Positions 49,918 to 59,234 are shown, counted from the first letter of the stretch. The stretch is 64,000 nt of DNA from Rhodohalobacter sulfatireducens (GCF_022012475.1 NZ_JAKLWS010000006.1:62001-126000); one strand, 5' to 3'. The notes: generated from the letters alone by a model not told the origin. Program-made: numbers and translations.

Positions 49918-51435
49918 TTAGAGTCCGATTGATTCAAGTGCATCGGATTGAGCAGCCCAGGTCCATCCGAAGTTTGATGCATCCGGACCAACGCTATTTC
50001 CATTTGCAGCAACTTCTGTAAGTGCTTCTGTTGGTACTCCAGTGAAGATTTCATCAACTGGCGCTCCGCCTTCGGCAAGAGTGTACTCCCAATTTGCTGA
50101 TTCACAGTTCCCGTCACCGCCAAATGAAGCGACTGGAGAAAATTCTTCCGTGGCCATGTAAGTATCACTGAATCCGTAGAAGTAGACGTCTGTCAATCCA
50201 GCATTAGTGTTATCATCAAAGTCTACCAGATTAGCAATTTCACCTCCTGCATAAACAACACCGTTGACAAAGTTGTGGCAGCCACGATTCAATTCACCTT
50301 CAGGTCCATCAAGTTCAAAAGCAGACCCTCCTTGTGGGGTAACAATGATGAAATTAGAAGCAGTACCGATCCAGTCTTGATCAGTATCCAACCCATCATC
50401 ACCGGAATTCCAAATCACAATACCATCAATACTGACGTTACCACCGAACCATTCAATACCATCATCCTGGTTGGCTACAACTTCGACGTTATTGATTGTA
50501 GTTCCGGTACCAACACCACCAAGTGTAAGGCCATTTATCTCGTTACCTTCTCCAATGTTAGATCCACCGTGACGGATTGAGATATAAGTAATAGTACCGG
50601 AGCTGTCCCCCTCGTCATCACCACCGTAAAGTCCGTTGGTATCAGAAGTAGGAATACCTTCAATCTGGGCAGGAGATTCAGCAGCAGAAATTGGCGCGTT
50701 ACCAAGAACGATAACACCGCCCCAAAGGCCATTGATATCTGGATCAAGGTTTGGACTTGTAAAGTCACCAGCCGCTACTTGCTCTGGTGTGATCTCGTCT
50801 GCAACGGAAGTAAATATGATTGGTGCATCTGCAGTTCCATTTGCATTAAGTGTTGCATCACGTGCAACAAGAAGTGCAGAAGCGTTAGCACCTGTTCCTG
50901 CTTCACCTTTCACTATTACTCCAGGTTGAATAGTAAGAGTAGCTCCGGCTTCAACTGCAATCCGGCCTCCAAGAATATAAACTTTACCGGTTTCCCAGGT
51001 GGTATCTGTGGTTATATTGCTGTTTAAGAGCACTTGATTTGCTTCTTCTGAAATGGAAACAGCAGTAGTGGCATCATCAGACATGCCATCTTCATCGGTA
51101 ACTGTAAGAGTTATTGTTGCAGCACCCGGCGTGTTAGCAGTAAAGTTAACTACAACGTTTCCACTTGTTGAGCCAACGGAAGGTTCTGAAGTAATTGATG
51201 CTGTACCATTGGTTGCGTCGACGCTTGAGGAAGCATATCCACCCGGAACATTTACATTAAATGTTAAATCAGCAGAATCACCAATAATCAAGTTTGGATT
51301 GTTTGATGATTCTGGGGCAGTAAGGCTGGGAGGATTAGCATCTGATGATCCGTTGTCATCATCACTACAAGAAACCAGCATTGTTAAAGCCAGTAGCACA
51401 CTGGAAGTGAATGTTAGTATTGATTTGAAATTCAT
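49918..51435 (-). CDS. Surface-type lipoprotein paired with TonB receptor 2
   Basis: Start is taken at ATG 51433-51435, because MNFKSILTFTSSVLLALTMLVSC then forms a compact lipoprotein signal with Cys23; the longer in-frame reading adds 15 residues. The Cys is followed by SDDDNGSSD, an acidic stretch like the lipoprotein export signals that send lipoproteins to the cell surface in Bacteroidota. Residues about 35-135 are Ig-like (ITLTVTDEDG). The rest is Gly/Asn/Asp-rich and resembles a right-handed beta-helix (ADAPIIFTS, WGGVIVLGNAPIS, DDGIEWFGG, DDGLDTDQDW). 505 residues. The upstream region carries a long palindrome. Substrate unknown; probably works with receptor 2. Confidence 0.75.
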   Translation of the reverse strand: MNFKSILTFTSSVLLALTMLVSCSDDDNGSSDANPPSLTAPESSNNPNLIIGDSADLTFNVNVPGGYASSSVDATNGTASITSEPSVGSTSGNVVVNFTANTPGAATITLTVTDEDGMSDDATTAVSISEEANQVLLNSNITTDTTWETGKVYILGGRIAVEAGATLTIQPGVIVKGEAGTGANASALLVARDATLNANGTADAPIIFTSVADEITPEQVAAGDFTSPNLDPDINGLWGGVIVLGNAPISAAESPAQIEGIPTSDTNGLYGGDDEGDSSGTITYISIRHGGSNIGEGNEINGLTLGGVGTGTTINNVEVVANQDDGIEWFGGNVSIDGIVIWNSGDDGLDTDQDWIGTASNFIIVTPQGGSAFELDGPEGELNRGCHNFVNGVVYAGGEIANLVDFDDNTNAGLTDVYFYGFSDTYMATEEFSPVASFGGDGNCESANWEYTLAEGGAPVDEIFTGVPTEALTEVAANGNSVGPDASNFGWTWAAQSDALESIGL

Positions 51436-51437
51436 AT

Positions 51438-51493
51438 TTGTAAGAATTGTTTTTTTGAGTGTTTTGAATAACACTCTCAAAATATTCTTACAA
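51438..51493 (-). promoter_or_regulatory. Nested palindrome directly upstream of the lipoprotein start
   Basis: Outer arms TTGTAAGAAT (51438-51447) and ATTCTTACAA (51484-51493) are perfect inverse complements, and inside them GAGTGTT (51457-51463) pairs with AACACTC (51470-51476) around a 6-nt loop. It ends 3 bases before the ATG. It may be an operator, or a 5' UTR hairpin that hides the ribosome-binding region. Confidence 0.5.
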
Positions 51494-51660
51494 TGTTACA
51501 GGTAGGTTAATCCAATGTTATGAAAATGATAAGAAAACGCATTTGGCTTGACTGGATCACGAAAGAGAATTATGAAAGATAAATTTTAACCCCTCATAGT
51601 AAATAACTAATTATCAGTTACTTATTTGTAAATAGACTCTCGAAATTAAGAGCCAAAGCA

Positions 51661-53760
51661 CTACTCATTCTTATCTTCCTCTTCACTCTCTTTTATCTTA
51701 TTCTCTTTTTCTGATTTTGGCTGTTCGTCAACTTTCTTAGCACCATTGGTAGTTTCCTTTTTTTCGTGGTCTGATACTTTTGGTGATCCGTTTGTAGTTG
51801 ATTTATCAGAACCAGTATTTTCAAAAATTCCTTCCGGATAATTACCACTTGGTCGGTCACCCAGCATCTCGCGGAGATCATGATGGTTTAATACCTCTTT
51901 TTCTAAAAGAGTTTGTGCCATCACATCCAATTTCTCCTCATGTTTTTTGAGCAGGTCAAGTGTTCGTTGGTAATTACGCTGAATAATTCCGCGGACAGCT
52001 TCATCAATTTGTTGTGCAGTATGCTCTGAATATTTCTTATTGAACCCGTAACTATTTTCCGGGCTATTTGAATCCTTAAGAGACAGGTAACCAAGCTCAT
52101 CGCTCATACCATACTCAGCAACCATTGCAAACGCCATGTTGGTAATTCGTTCAAGGTCGTTCTGGGCTCCGGTTGAAACTCTTCCAAAAATTATCTCCTC
52201 TGCCACACGCCCGCCGAGTAGTGCACAAATTTTGTCATCAAGCTCTTCGGTAGTCATCAAAAATCGGTCTTCGAGGGGAGTCTGTAGTGTGTAACCCAGT
52301 GCAGCAAAACCTCTTGGCACAATACTCACTTTGAGAACTGGATCCGTATACTCGAGCATCCAACCAACTATGGCATGACCCGATTCGTGGTAAGCTACAA
52401 TTTTACGTTCATTCGGGCTGATCAATTTATTCTTCTTCTCAAGTCCCGCCACAACTCTTTCAATGGCATCCTGGAAATCTACCATTTCAACTTTGTCTTT
52501 ATCACGTCGTGCAGCATAAAGTGCAGCTTCGTTACAGAGATTAGCTAATTCAGCACCAGCAAAACCAGGAGTTTGTGAAGCCAGTACTTTAAGATCAATA
52601 TTCTCGGACAGCTCCAAATTTCGAGAATGAACTTCCAGAACTTGCATTCTGCCTTTCAAATCGGGTTTGTCAATCATAATTTGACGGTCAAAACGACCCG
52701 GCCTCAATAAAGCTGAATCGAGAATATCGGGCCGGTTGGTTGCAGCCATTATTATAACTCCTTTATCGGAGTTGAACCCGTCCATCTCACTTAGCAACTG
52801 GTTGAGTGTATTTTCCCGTTCATCATTAGAACTCATTGCCATGCCTCGGCCACGTGTTCTGCCAATGGAATCAATCTCATCAATAAACACAATACATGGT
52901 GCCTTTTCTTTGGCTTGCTTAAACAAGTCACGAACTCGTGCGGCTCCAACACCTACAAACATCTCCACAAAATCCGACCCACTGAGTGAGAAGAAAGGTA
53001 CATCAGCTTCACCGGCTGTGGCTTTTGCCAACAGTGTTTTTCCGGTTCCGGGAGGGCCTACTAAAAGTACACCTTTGGGGAGTGTACCACCGAGTCTTGT
53101 AAATTTCTGTGGATTACTTAAAAATTCTACAACCTCTTCTACTTCTGCTTTTGCCTCTTCCAGGCCCGCTACATCTTTGAAAGATACTTTACTCTCTGTT
53201 TGTTTGTCATAAAGAGAGGCTTTGTTTTTGCCGATGTTCAATACCTGCTGACCCGGGTTCATTCTCCTGAAAATAAAGATCCAGAAAATGATGATCAGGG
53301 CGATCGGGATCAGCCAAATTAAAATTCCACTAAACCAGTCTTCTTCAATCCGAACATCGTAGACTACGTTATTTTCATCAAGGAGAGATCGAATCTCATC
53401 ACCTTCAAGCATAGTCGTAGCAAAACTACCGCTTGATCCTTCAGAAGTATTCGTCCAGCTATTATCATCAGGAGTTGGACGTTCTACCAATCCCTCTTCA
53501 AAAGCTTTTTCAGAGTAATCTCCCTGGATTTCTACTTGATTCGTGATCGTAATTTCTTTTACATATCCTTCTTCTACATACTCGAGGAATTCGCTGTATT
53601 TAATTCTTTCGGAACTATTACCCGGTACGAAATAGAGATTGAATGCTATAAGTACAAGAAATAAAACAACATAAATCCAGATTGGAAAACGCGGGGTTTT
53701 CTTATCGTTTTTTTTGTCTTTGTTGGATGATTTTTTTTGCGGAAAATTTGATTTCGCCAT
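51661..53760 (-). CDS. ftsH: ATP-dependent zinc metalloprotease FtsH
   Basis: Membrane AAA+ protease for quality control of membrane and short-lived proteins. A Lys-rich N-tail precedes span 1 (about 27-45). A periplasmic domain of some 95 residues leads to span 2 (about 144-164). Walker A is GPPGTGKT at 235-242, Walker B FIDEID near 292-297, the arginine-finger region RPGRFDR near 353-359. The zinc motif is HESGH at 458-462, with Asp in QNDLER near 534. The C-terminal 60 residues are a Lys/Glu-rich disordered tail. 699 residues. Start ATG 53758-53760, 127 bases past thiL. Confidence 0.98.
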   Translation of the reverse strand: MAKSNFPQKKSSNKDKKNDKKTPRFPIWIYVVLFLVLIAFNLYFVPGNSSERIKYSEFLEYVEEGYVKEITITNQVEIQGDYSEKAFEEGLVERPTPDDNSWTNTSEGSSGSFATTMLEGDEIRSLLDENNVVYDVRIEEDWFSGILIWLIPIALIIIFWIFIFRRMNPGQQVLNIGKNKASLYDKQTESKVSFKDVAGLEEAKAEVEEVVEFLSNPQKFTRLGGTLPKGVLLVGPPGTGKTLLAKATAGEADVPFFSLSGSDFVEMFVGVGAARVRDLFKQAKEKAPCIVFIDEIDSIGRTRGRGMAMSSNDERENTLNQLLSEMDGFNSDKGVIIMAATNRPDILDSALLRPGRFDRQIMIDKPDLKGRMQVLEVHSRNLELSENIDLKVLASQTPGFAGAELANLCNEAALYAARRDKDKVEMVDFQDAIERVVAGLEKKNKLISPNERKIVAYHESGHAIVGWMLEYTDPVLKVSIVPRGFAALGYTLQTPLEDRFLMTTEELDDKICALLGGRVAEEIIFGRVSTGAQNDLERITNMAFAMVAEYGMSDELGYLSLKDSNSPENSYGFNKKYSEHTAQQIDEAVRGIIQRNYQRTLDLLKKHEEKLDVMAQTLLEKEVLNHHDLREMLGDRPSGNYPEGIFENTGSDKSTTNGSPKVSDHEKKETTNGAKKVDEQPKSEKENKIKESEEEDKNE

Positions 53761-53887
53761 TTCTACAATTTAAATATCAAAAGAGCCTTAAATATAACTC
53801 TTTTTTAAAACAATTCTTTATTTGAGGAGCAGATTCACTTTTAAAGTCGTTTTATTTAACGAACAATAACAGTATTTATGCGGATTT

Positions 53888-54913
53888 TTAAAGATCGAAT
53901 TGAATTGTTCGATCTTCTCCAGTATTAATTCTAAGCTCATTATATTCGTTCGACATCTTTCCAATTACTGAAAAATCTTCAAAATCTGCTTTTAATTTTT
54001 CTACTTGCGGTTCTCTGAGCGTAAATAACATTTCATAATCTTCGCCACCGTAAAAAGCATACTTATCCACATCTTCTTTCATTTCATCTGCTACATTACG
54101 AGTTTCAAGCGCTATGGGTACAGCCGGAGAATAAATTTCTGCACCCAAACCAGAACTTTTTGCAATTTCTTTTAAATCTGCGATCAATCCCTGAGTAAGG
54201 TCGATCAAGCTGGAAGGCTTCACATCCGTTTTCGATAACACATCAGCAAAGTCATTACGGGCTTTAGGCACGAGTTGTCGTTGCACCACAAATTCATAGG
54301 GTTCCAGTTCTGGTTGAAATTGTTCGGACTCCTGTTGTTGCCACTCTTTCTTTTCTCGCATCAATATTCTGAGCCCGGCAATAGCTGATCCCAAATCACC
54401 GGTCACACAAATGACATCTTCATGATGGGCGCCATTTCTTAAAATAATATTCTCTTTGGGAGATGTACCCAGTACAGTAACAGAAATAGCTAAAATTTGA
54501 TGAGAAGCTGTTGTGTCTCCGCCCGAGAGTTGAATTTGATAATCAGTACAAGCGCGGTCGATTCCTTTGTATAACTGTTCGATCATTTGAACAGAATATT
54601 TGTTTGGAATAGCAAGGCTAACAAGTATCTGAACCGGCTTGCTGTTCATTGCATAAACATCACTTACTGCAGCTGTTACAAGTTTGTAGCCTAAATGGTG
54701 AAGAGGCGTATATGTAACATCAAAATGAATCCCTTCCAAGAATATTTCTGAAGAAGCAGCAGTCAAATTACCTTCTTTTTCTTTATAAAGGGACGCATCA
54801 TCTCCAATTCCTTGTTCAATCTCTTCTCTTTTTTCTCCTGTATAATTTTTGAACTTTTCAATGAGAGAAGAAAAACCCAAATCTTTAATCTGTTGAAAAT
54901 CGTTTGTATCCAT
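53888..54913 (-). CDS. thiL: Thiamine-monophosphate kinase
   Basis: Phosphorylates thiamine monophosphate to the active diphosphate, the cofactor needed by the 2-oxoglutarate dehydrogenase in this window. Family features of the PurM-like ATPase fold are visible: GIGDDASLY near the N-terminus, SGGDTTAS, VTGDLGSAIAGL and the C-terminal GGEDYEMLF. 341 residues, normal length. No other thi genes are adjacent. It starts at ATG 54911-54913, immediately after the terminator of the ExbB/ExbD operon, so it needs its own promoter or read-through. Confidence 0.95.
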   Translation of the reverse strand: MDTNDFQQIKDLGFSSLIEKFKNYTGEKREEIEQGIGDDASLYKEKEGNLTAASSEIFLEGIHFDVTYTPLHHLGYKLVTAAVSDVYAMNSKPVQILVSLAIPNKYSVQMIEQLYKGIDRACTDYQIQLSGGDTTASHQILAISVTVLGTSPKENIILRNGAHHEDVICVTGDLGSAIAGLRILMREKKEWQQQESEQFQPELEPYEFVVQRQLVPKARNDFADVLSKTDVKPSSLIDLTQGLIADLKEIAKSSGLGAEIYSPAVPIALETRNVADEMKEDVDKYAFYGGEDYEMLFTLREPQVEKLKADFEDFSVIGKMSNEYNELRINTGEDRTIQFDL

Positions 54914-54960
54914 AAAAAAATAAAAAAGGCATGTATCCCTATTCAGGGATAGATGCCTTT
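54914..54960 (-). terminator. Intrinsic terminator of the ExbB/ExbD operon
   Basis: A 16-bp stem with one mismatch (54925-54940 with 54945-54960, loop ATTC) followed on the minus strand by two T-runs (complement of 54914-54927). It lies 32 bases past the second ExbD stop and abuts the thiL ATG. Confidence 0.92.
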
Positions 54961-54992
54961 AAATGATAAAATTAAATTTAACTATCTGTAAT

Positions 54993-55439
54993 CTAAATCT
55001 CGCGCCTTGTTGAGTAGTTGATTCGAAGTGTTCCGGCATGCCTGAGTTCTTGTTGAACATCGGTTACAACCCCAAACTCCGACTCATTATCTACACGTAA
55101 AGATACGATTAACCTTGGTTGTTCAACCAGCTTATCATACATGATGTTACGAATTGCCCCCATTTCATCAACAAGAGCATCATCAATTTGAACAGCAGTT
55201 TCGCCAACCTGGTTACCGCCCAAACGTTCCGGCCCAATGTAGACGTAACTCACGAGTCGTTTCTGCTCAATCTTTTCAATGTTTTCTGCAGATGCATAAT
55301 CAACTTGTACCTGCAGTTCCACTTCGCGGAGTACTGTGGTTACCATAAAGAAGATCAAGAGCATAAACACTACGTCGGGCATAGCCGATGTAGGAACAGC
55401 TTGACTGGTTTTCGCTTGTTTCTTTTCAAAATGTGCCAT
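54993..55439 (-). CDS. ExbD/TolR-family biopolymer transport protein (second copy)
   Basis: A 148-residue ExbD/TolR protein: basic cytoplasmic N-tail, one span (MPDVVFMLLIFFMVTTVL) bearing the functional Asp near residue 23, then a periplasmic domain. The span motif PDVVFMLLIFF is the family signature. It is the last gene of exbB - small membrane gene - exbD - exbD, starting 5 bases after the first exbD. Such double-ExbD operons energise TonB or related envelope processes with proton-motive force. Two ExbD copies suggest heteromeric assembly with the single ExbB. Confidence 0.93.
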   Translation of the reverse strand: MAHFEKKQAKTSQAVPTSAMPDVVFMLLIFFMVTTVLREVELQVQVDYASAENIEKIEQKRLVSYVYIGPERLGGNQVGETAVQIDDALVDEMGAIRNIMYDKLVEQPRLIVSLRVDNESEFGVVTDVQQELRHAGTLRINYSTRREI

Positions 55440-55444
55440 AAAGA

Positions 55445-55990
55445 TTAACCCTCGTCAGGTTCTGCAATTGAAATTTTCTTTGGGTACAATTCCTGTATCT
55501 CCTCCTGTTCAACTGAATTGTCTTCAAACGATTCGAATGGAACTCCGAAACGCTCCATCGATGCCTGGTTTCTCAATTCGGCATAAGCTCCCATCACCTC
55601 ATCAAGCATATCAATATATACATTGTAAGGTGTTTGCCGTGTTGTCTTAATTGAGACAATCGCATCATCGGGTGATTCTGATAGATCCGGATCAGCACCA
55701 TTATTATCGACGAACTCCTTAATTCTGTCTTTAACAATGTTCAATGATGCCGGTTCTTCATCAATAAGCACCATTCCCTGAGCATTCACCAGAATATTAA
55801 GAAGGTTTCGTTCTTTCACCGGTGGTGGTTCTGTATTCTCATCGGGAATGGGCGGGAGGATAAGCCCAATGCCTGTATCAACGTCAATCGTTGTTACAAC
55901 CAGAAAGAAAATCAGAAGCAGAAAGGCAATATCAGCCAGAGAAGACATTGGTATCTCGGCGTCTTCTCTACCTCGCTTTTTCTTTAACAT
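55445..55990 (-). CDS. ExbD/TolR-family biopolymer transport protein (first copy)
   Basis: A 181-residue ExbD/TolR protein, longer than its neighbour. The span IAFLLLIFFLVVTTI follows MSSLADIAF, whose Asp is the proton-coupled residue. The periplasmic part has NILVNAQGMVLIDEEP, a conserved ExbD strand, and a C-terminal acidic extension (EEIQELYPKK onwards) not present in the second copy. It begins 14 bases after the small membrane gene's stop. Confidence 0.94.
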   Translation of the reverse strand: MLKKKRGREDAEIPMSSLADIAFLLLIFFLVVTTIDVDTGIGLILPPIPDENTEPPPVKERNLLNILVNAQGMVLIDEEPASLNIVKDRIKEFVDNNGADPDLSESPDDAIVSIKTTRQTPYNVYIDMLDEVMGAYAELRNQASMERFGVPFESFEDNSVEQEEIQELYPKKISIAEPDEG

Positions 55991-56004
55991 ATTGGCCCTA
56001 CTTT

Positions 56005-56274
56005 TTAAAAGTTAAGTGTTCCTCGTGTTCCTGTTACTAATATAGATAGCAACATCAGAGATATCATAAATATCATCGTTGCTACACCCGCTTGTACAAA
56101 TGTTCCCATAATTGCAAAGGAAGCAGCAAAGATAATAACTGGTACTACCATAACGGCAATTCGCTTAAAATCAGAATTGCCGTTTATAATGTTTTTTATT
56201 CCGGATATGAATATTGCAATGACTCCTATCACAATAAGACCCATCGCTAAACCTATCGCTATATTGTTAATCAT
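56005..56274 (-). CDS. Small membrane protein of the ExbB/ExbD operon, unknown
   Basis: An 89-residue protein with three hydrophobic stretches (about 4-27, 38-60 and 62-82) separated by a short basic loop (NIINGNSDFKR). No named domain is recognised. It has the best ribosome-binding site of the cluster (GAGGAG, 7 bases before ATG 56272-56274). Its place between exbB and exbD, with gaps of 43 and 14 bases, suggests a subunit or assembly factor of the same proton channel. That role is inference from position. Confidence 0.75.
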   Translation of the reverse strand: MINNIAIGLAMGLIVIGVIAIFISGIKNIINGNSDFKRIAVMVVPVIIFAASFAIMGTFVQAGVATMIFMISLMLLSILVTGTRGTLNF

Positions 56275-56317
56275 AGAGTTCTCCTCTTAGGTATTCGATT
56301 ATTTATTGATTGAGGCG

Positions 56318-57028
56318 TTATTCTTCAGTTTCTTCCCCTTCAGGAACAATCTGTTTGCCTTCTTTAAGGAGTACAATAGAGTCAATAAGAGTGATTGAAC
56401 TTTCTTCCATATCAGAGATCAGTCGATCAATTTTAGACACACAATAATTGTAACCGATCTGGAGAATAATACCAGCAAGAAGTCCACCGGCTGTCGTTAA
56501 AAGTGCCACTTTAATACCACCGGCTACAAGGCTTGGTGAGATATCGGCAGCAGCTTCAATAGCATCAAATGCCTCAATCATACCAACTACCGTTCCAAGG
56601 AACCCAAGCAGAGGTGCAATTGCAATAAACAATGATAGCCAAACAAGTCCTCTCTCAAGAAAACTCATTTCAATGGAACCATAAGTTGTAATCGCTTTTT
56701 CAGCAGCATCGATACCTTCATCGGCACGCATCAAACCTGCTTGAAAAACAGATGCAACTGGTCCGCGAGTTTTTGCGCACAGCTCTTGTGCAGCCGGGAT
56801 ACCCCCCTCTTGCAGTGCTTGCTGTACTTCGAGTACAAATTTCCTGGTATTTATGTCAGCTAAATTCAATGTAATAATTCGCTCCAGAAAAATAGCCAGT
56901 CCGAGTATCAGGGCAATTAATACAGGCCACATGAACTCACCGCCTTCATTAAATTTTTCGACGATTACATTAAAAAAGCCAGCATCAGCCCCAGCTTGTA
57001 GAAAAAAGAGAGCTAAAGATGAAGTCAT
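56318..57028 (-). CDS. MotA/TolQ/ExbB proton channel family protein
   Basis: A 236-residue inner-membrane channel subunit. It has an N-terminal span (FMWPVLIALILGLAIFLERI), a cytoplasmic stretch, and two further spans with the family block LSLFIAIAPLLGFLGTVVGMIEAF followed by AGGIKVALLTTAGGLLAGI. Together with ExbD it converts proton-motive force into work at the outer membrane, plausibly powering the TonB receptors. It is the first gene of the operon, with GGAG before ATG 57026-57028. Tol, TonB or gliding-type partners cannot be told apart from the sequence. Confidence 0.94.
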   Translation of the reverse strand: MTSSLALFFLQAGADAGFFNVIVEKFNEGGEFMWPVLIALILGLAIFLERIITLNLADINTRKFVLEVQQALQEGGIPAAQELCAKTRGPVASVFQAGLMRADEGIDAAEKAITTYGSIEMSFLERGLVWLSLFIAIAPLLGFLGTVVGMIEAFDAIEAAADISPSLVAGGIKVALLTTAGGLLAGIILQIGYNYCVSKIDRLISDMEESSITLIDSIVLLKEGKQIVPEGEETEE

Positions 57029-57383
57029 ACGTTTACTCCGCGTTATGTTTTGGTTTGAGCTTAATTAGAAGCAAAATGATAGATCATTTGTCACATAAAG
57101 TCAAAATATCAAATTCAAGATGACATTTTGTTATTATGGACAGATCTATCATTCAGCAATTTAAATTGTATACTATTGGAATATATTAGTTGAGAGCACT
57201 AAGTGCCAAACAGATTATCCAATTTCTAAAGAAAAAATTCTTTATTTACCTATAAAGCAGATTTTTAGACGTTTTCTGTTTTATTTGCAAACGTCTGAAA
57301 GAGTTTCAATTCCATAAACACCAAAAACACCCCCTTGCTGAAACAAAAAACGCATCCGTTTGGGATGCGTTTTGAAAGGTTTG
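57029..57383. other. 355-base intergenic gap, no gene
   Basis: AT-rich spacer between the OmpA-lipoprotein stop and the exbB start, both on the minus strand. It holds the terminator at 57345-57373 and, presumably, the promoter of the exbB operon; I could not identify promoter boxes with confidence and see no ORF with coding character on either strand. Confidence 0.7.
57345..57373 (-). terminator. Intrinsic terminator of the OmpA-lipoprotein gene
   Basis: A perfect 11-bp stem (AAAACGCATCC at 57347-57357, GGATGCGTTTT at 57363-57373), a 5-nt loop and a T-run on the minus strand (complement of 57345-57350), 10 bases past the OmpA-lipoprotein stop. Confidence 0.93.
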
Positions 57384-57923
57384 TTAACTTGTTGGGTTTA
57401 TTGGATGCGATTCTGCCCGTCGATTTTTCTCACATCCGGGTGTGTCTGTATCCATCTCCATCTGCGAGCATGGTACAGGAGCTTTTCCTAAACCGCGAGA
57501 TTCAATTCTGTCTTCCCCGATACCGTTCTGTCGATAAAAATCTACAACGGCAGCAGCCCTTCTTAAGCTAAGTCTCAGGTTATACTGATCTCCACCTACA
57601 TGATCTGTATAGGCATCTATCCGAACACGTGTAGCAGGATTTTCCCGCAATAACGTGACATTATCTGCAAGTTGCCTTGCAGCCTGATCTGTAATGCTGT
57701 AAAGATCAAAGCCAAAATTAATTGTATTTAATTCTTCAACGATTTGTACTTCTTCTTCTTCTTCCGGCTCGTCTGCCATCCAATCGTTGTCATCATCAGT
57801 AGATTCTTCAGTTACCGTTGGCTCTGGTTCCGGCTCGGTAACCTCTTCTGCTGTCCGACAAGACATAAGCACAGTCCCAATTGCAAAAAAGAGAAGGAAT
57901 AGGGTAATTTTATTGATTTTCAT
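57384..57923 (-). CDS. OmpA-family (Pal-like) lipoprotein
   Basis: A 179-residue outer-membrane lipoprotein. The lipobox is VLMSC with Cys22. An acidic, Pro/Glu-rich linker (about 26-65) includes EEEEE. The OmpA C-terminal peptidoglycan-binding domain follows: INFGFDLYSI, VRIDAYTDHVGGDQYNLRLSLRRAAAVVDF, and the NRRAE block near the end. The Asp and Arg that clasp diaminopimelate in this fold are at AYTD and CEKNRR. It anchors the outer membrane to the wall. It lies upstream of the exbB operon, as Pal lies near TolQR in other phyla, but a terminator separates them. Confidence 0.92.
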   Translation of the reverse strand: MKINKITLFLLFFAIGTVLMSCRTAEEVTEPEPEPTVTEESTDDDNDWMADEPEEEEEVQIVEELNTINFGFDLYSITDQAARQLADNVTLLRENPATRVRIDAYTDHVGGDQYNLRLSLRRAAAVVDFYRQNGIGEDRIESRGLGKAPVPCSQMEMDTDTPGCEKNRRAESHPINPTS

Positions 57924-58118
57924 AAAGGTTTCGTTTGAATGTTAGCAAGTAAAATTTAAAATCATAAAAGGTGAGATTATTTGCAATAAGAAATCTTAAT
58001 CCAAAGCAATTATTTTATAAATGGTATCTAAACCGGATATTCTTAAGAAAACTCTCTCGAAATAAATCATCCACGAATACCTTTAAATAACAACTCCGGG
58101 CAATTTGTTATCTCTGAA

Positions 58119-58760
58119 TTACTTTTTTGAAGAATCTCTTCTTGCTGCTCGTATCATAAGCCATAAAAGGGATATACTTAGTAGCAGGAATATTATTGAG
58201 CCAATAATCAAAATTCTGCTTGCACCCTGCTGACTCGTACTAGTTTCTGTCTGTGCGTCTTGATAAGGTGAGTCTGCCACTCCATCCAGATACAGACTCG
58301 TGGTCATCTTCTTCGTTTTTGGGGGCAGGCATGAACGATCGTCACATACCTGGTAATAGACCTCGAGGGTTAATGCCTGATTCCCACGCAGATCTTCCTG
58401 AAATGCAATGGGTATGTTAAACTCTGCACTTTCTGAATGCCAACCTAATTCTGTTTCAAAGTTTGGATCATATTCTATTTCAGCCTCAGACTCTGTAACC
58501 GTACCAGCAATAACGAAATTTGATGAGCCTGCTGTAAATTGAGTCGGGTAGGGACCGAGATCAGGATGGTTTAAGGTGGAATACAGGTGCCAATTCTCAT
58601 CAATGGAAGCCTGAACAGTGACTTCGAACACCTCACCTGCCTGCACAGTATCCGGCCGTTCAGACACTGAATATGAAACTGGATCTAAGAGTTGTGCTTG
58701 AACAAAAAATGGGGATAACGCAAATAGCGCAATCCCCATAAAAAATATTTGTTTTTTCAT
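58119..58760 (-). CDS. Periplasmic DsbD-alpha-like protein with C-terminal membrane anchor
   Basis: A 213-residue protein with a signal peptide (1-22), an Ig-like domain similar to the N-terminal (alpha/DsbC-type) domain of DsbD, and a C-terminal span (about 183-205) followed by a basic tail (RAARRDSSKK). The Cys pair is VCDDRSC, the usual spacing in DsbD-alpha. The central membrane domain and C-terminal thioredoxin of full DsbD are missing, so it cannot carry electrons across the membrane by itself. It may pass them from another reductase or be a stand-alone disulfide relay. It starts 24 bases after rplI and may be its distal operon member. The 195 bases downstream are empty. Confidence 0.8.
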   Translation of the reverse strand: MKKQIFFMGIALFALSPFFVQAQLLDPVSYSVSERPDTVQAGEVFEVTVQASIDENWHLYSTLNHPDLGPYPTQFTAGSSNFVIAGTVTESEAEIEYDPNFETELGWHSESAEFNIPIAFQEDLRGNQALTLEVYYQVCDDRSCLPPKTKKMTTSLYLDGVADSPYQDAQTETSTSQQGASRILIIGSIIFLLLSISLLWLMIRAARRDSSKK

Positions 58761-58784
58761 TCGGCCAGATTAATTAAACAGTTC

Positions 58785-59234
58785 TTAAGAATCTGCTTTA
58801 ACAACCCAGACTTTAACTTGCGGATTCAGGTCTCCCATCAAATCGATTGTAGCTGTGTACTCACCGAGTGTCTTAATATCCTGATCGATAGAGATTTTTT
58901 TCCTGTCAATCAAAATATCTCTCTCTTCGAGAGCTTCAGCTATCTGTATATTTGTTACGGTACCGTGAATCCTGTCGTCCTCTCCCACAGTAACTGGGAT
59001 TGTAACAGATGTATTCTCAAGCTGCTGAGCCAACTCTTTCGCTTTCTCCACGGTAAGTTCTGCTCTTAATTCAGCTTCTCGTTTCATCTGTTCAAAATGC
59101 TTTATGGCTCCCTCAGTAGCCATTACTGCTTTAGCTTGAGGAATCAGGTAATTTCGGCCATATCCGGGCTTTACATCTACAAGGTCGCCGGCTGAACCAA
59201 GTTTTTCAACGTCTTCTTTTAATATCAGTTTCAT
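58785..59234 (-). CDS. rplI: 50S ribosomal protein L9
   Basis: A 149-residue L9. The N-terminal rRNA-binding domain has the L9 signature GYGRNYLIPQAKA near 24-36. The long central helix and C-terminal domain (IDLMGDLNPQVKVWVV at the end) are complete. Last ribosomal gene of rpsF-rpsR-rplI, 11 bases after rpsR, with GAGG upstream of its ATG. Confidence 0.98.
   Translation of the reverse strand: MKLILKEDVEKLGSAGDLVDVKPGYGRNYLIPQAKAVMATEGAIKHFEQMKREAELRAELTVEKAKELAQQLENTSVTIPVTVGEDDRIHGTVTNIQIAEALEERDILIDRKKISIDQDIKTLGEYTATIDLMGDLNPQVKVWVVKADS

Noticed and set aside
53786-53813. Promoter with TTG and TATATTTA boxes upstream of ftsH
   Set aside because: The spacing between the boxes (14 bases) fits neither the Bacteroidota nor the sigma-70 consensus, and the region is AT-rich.
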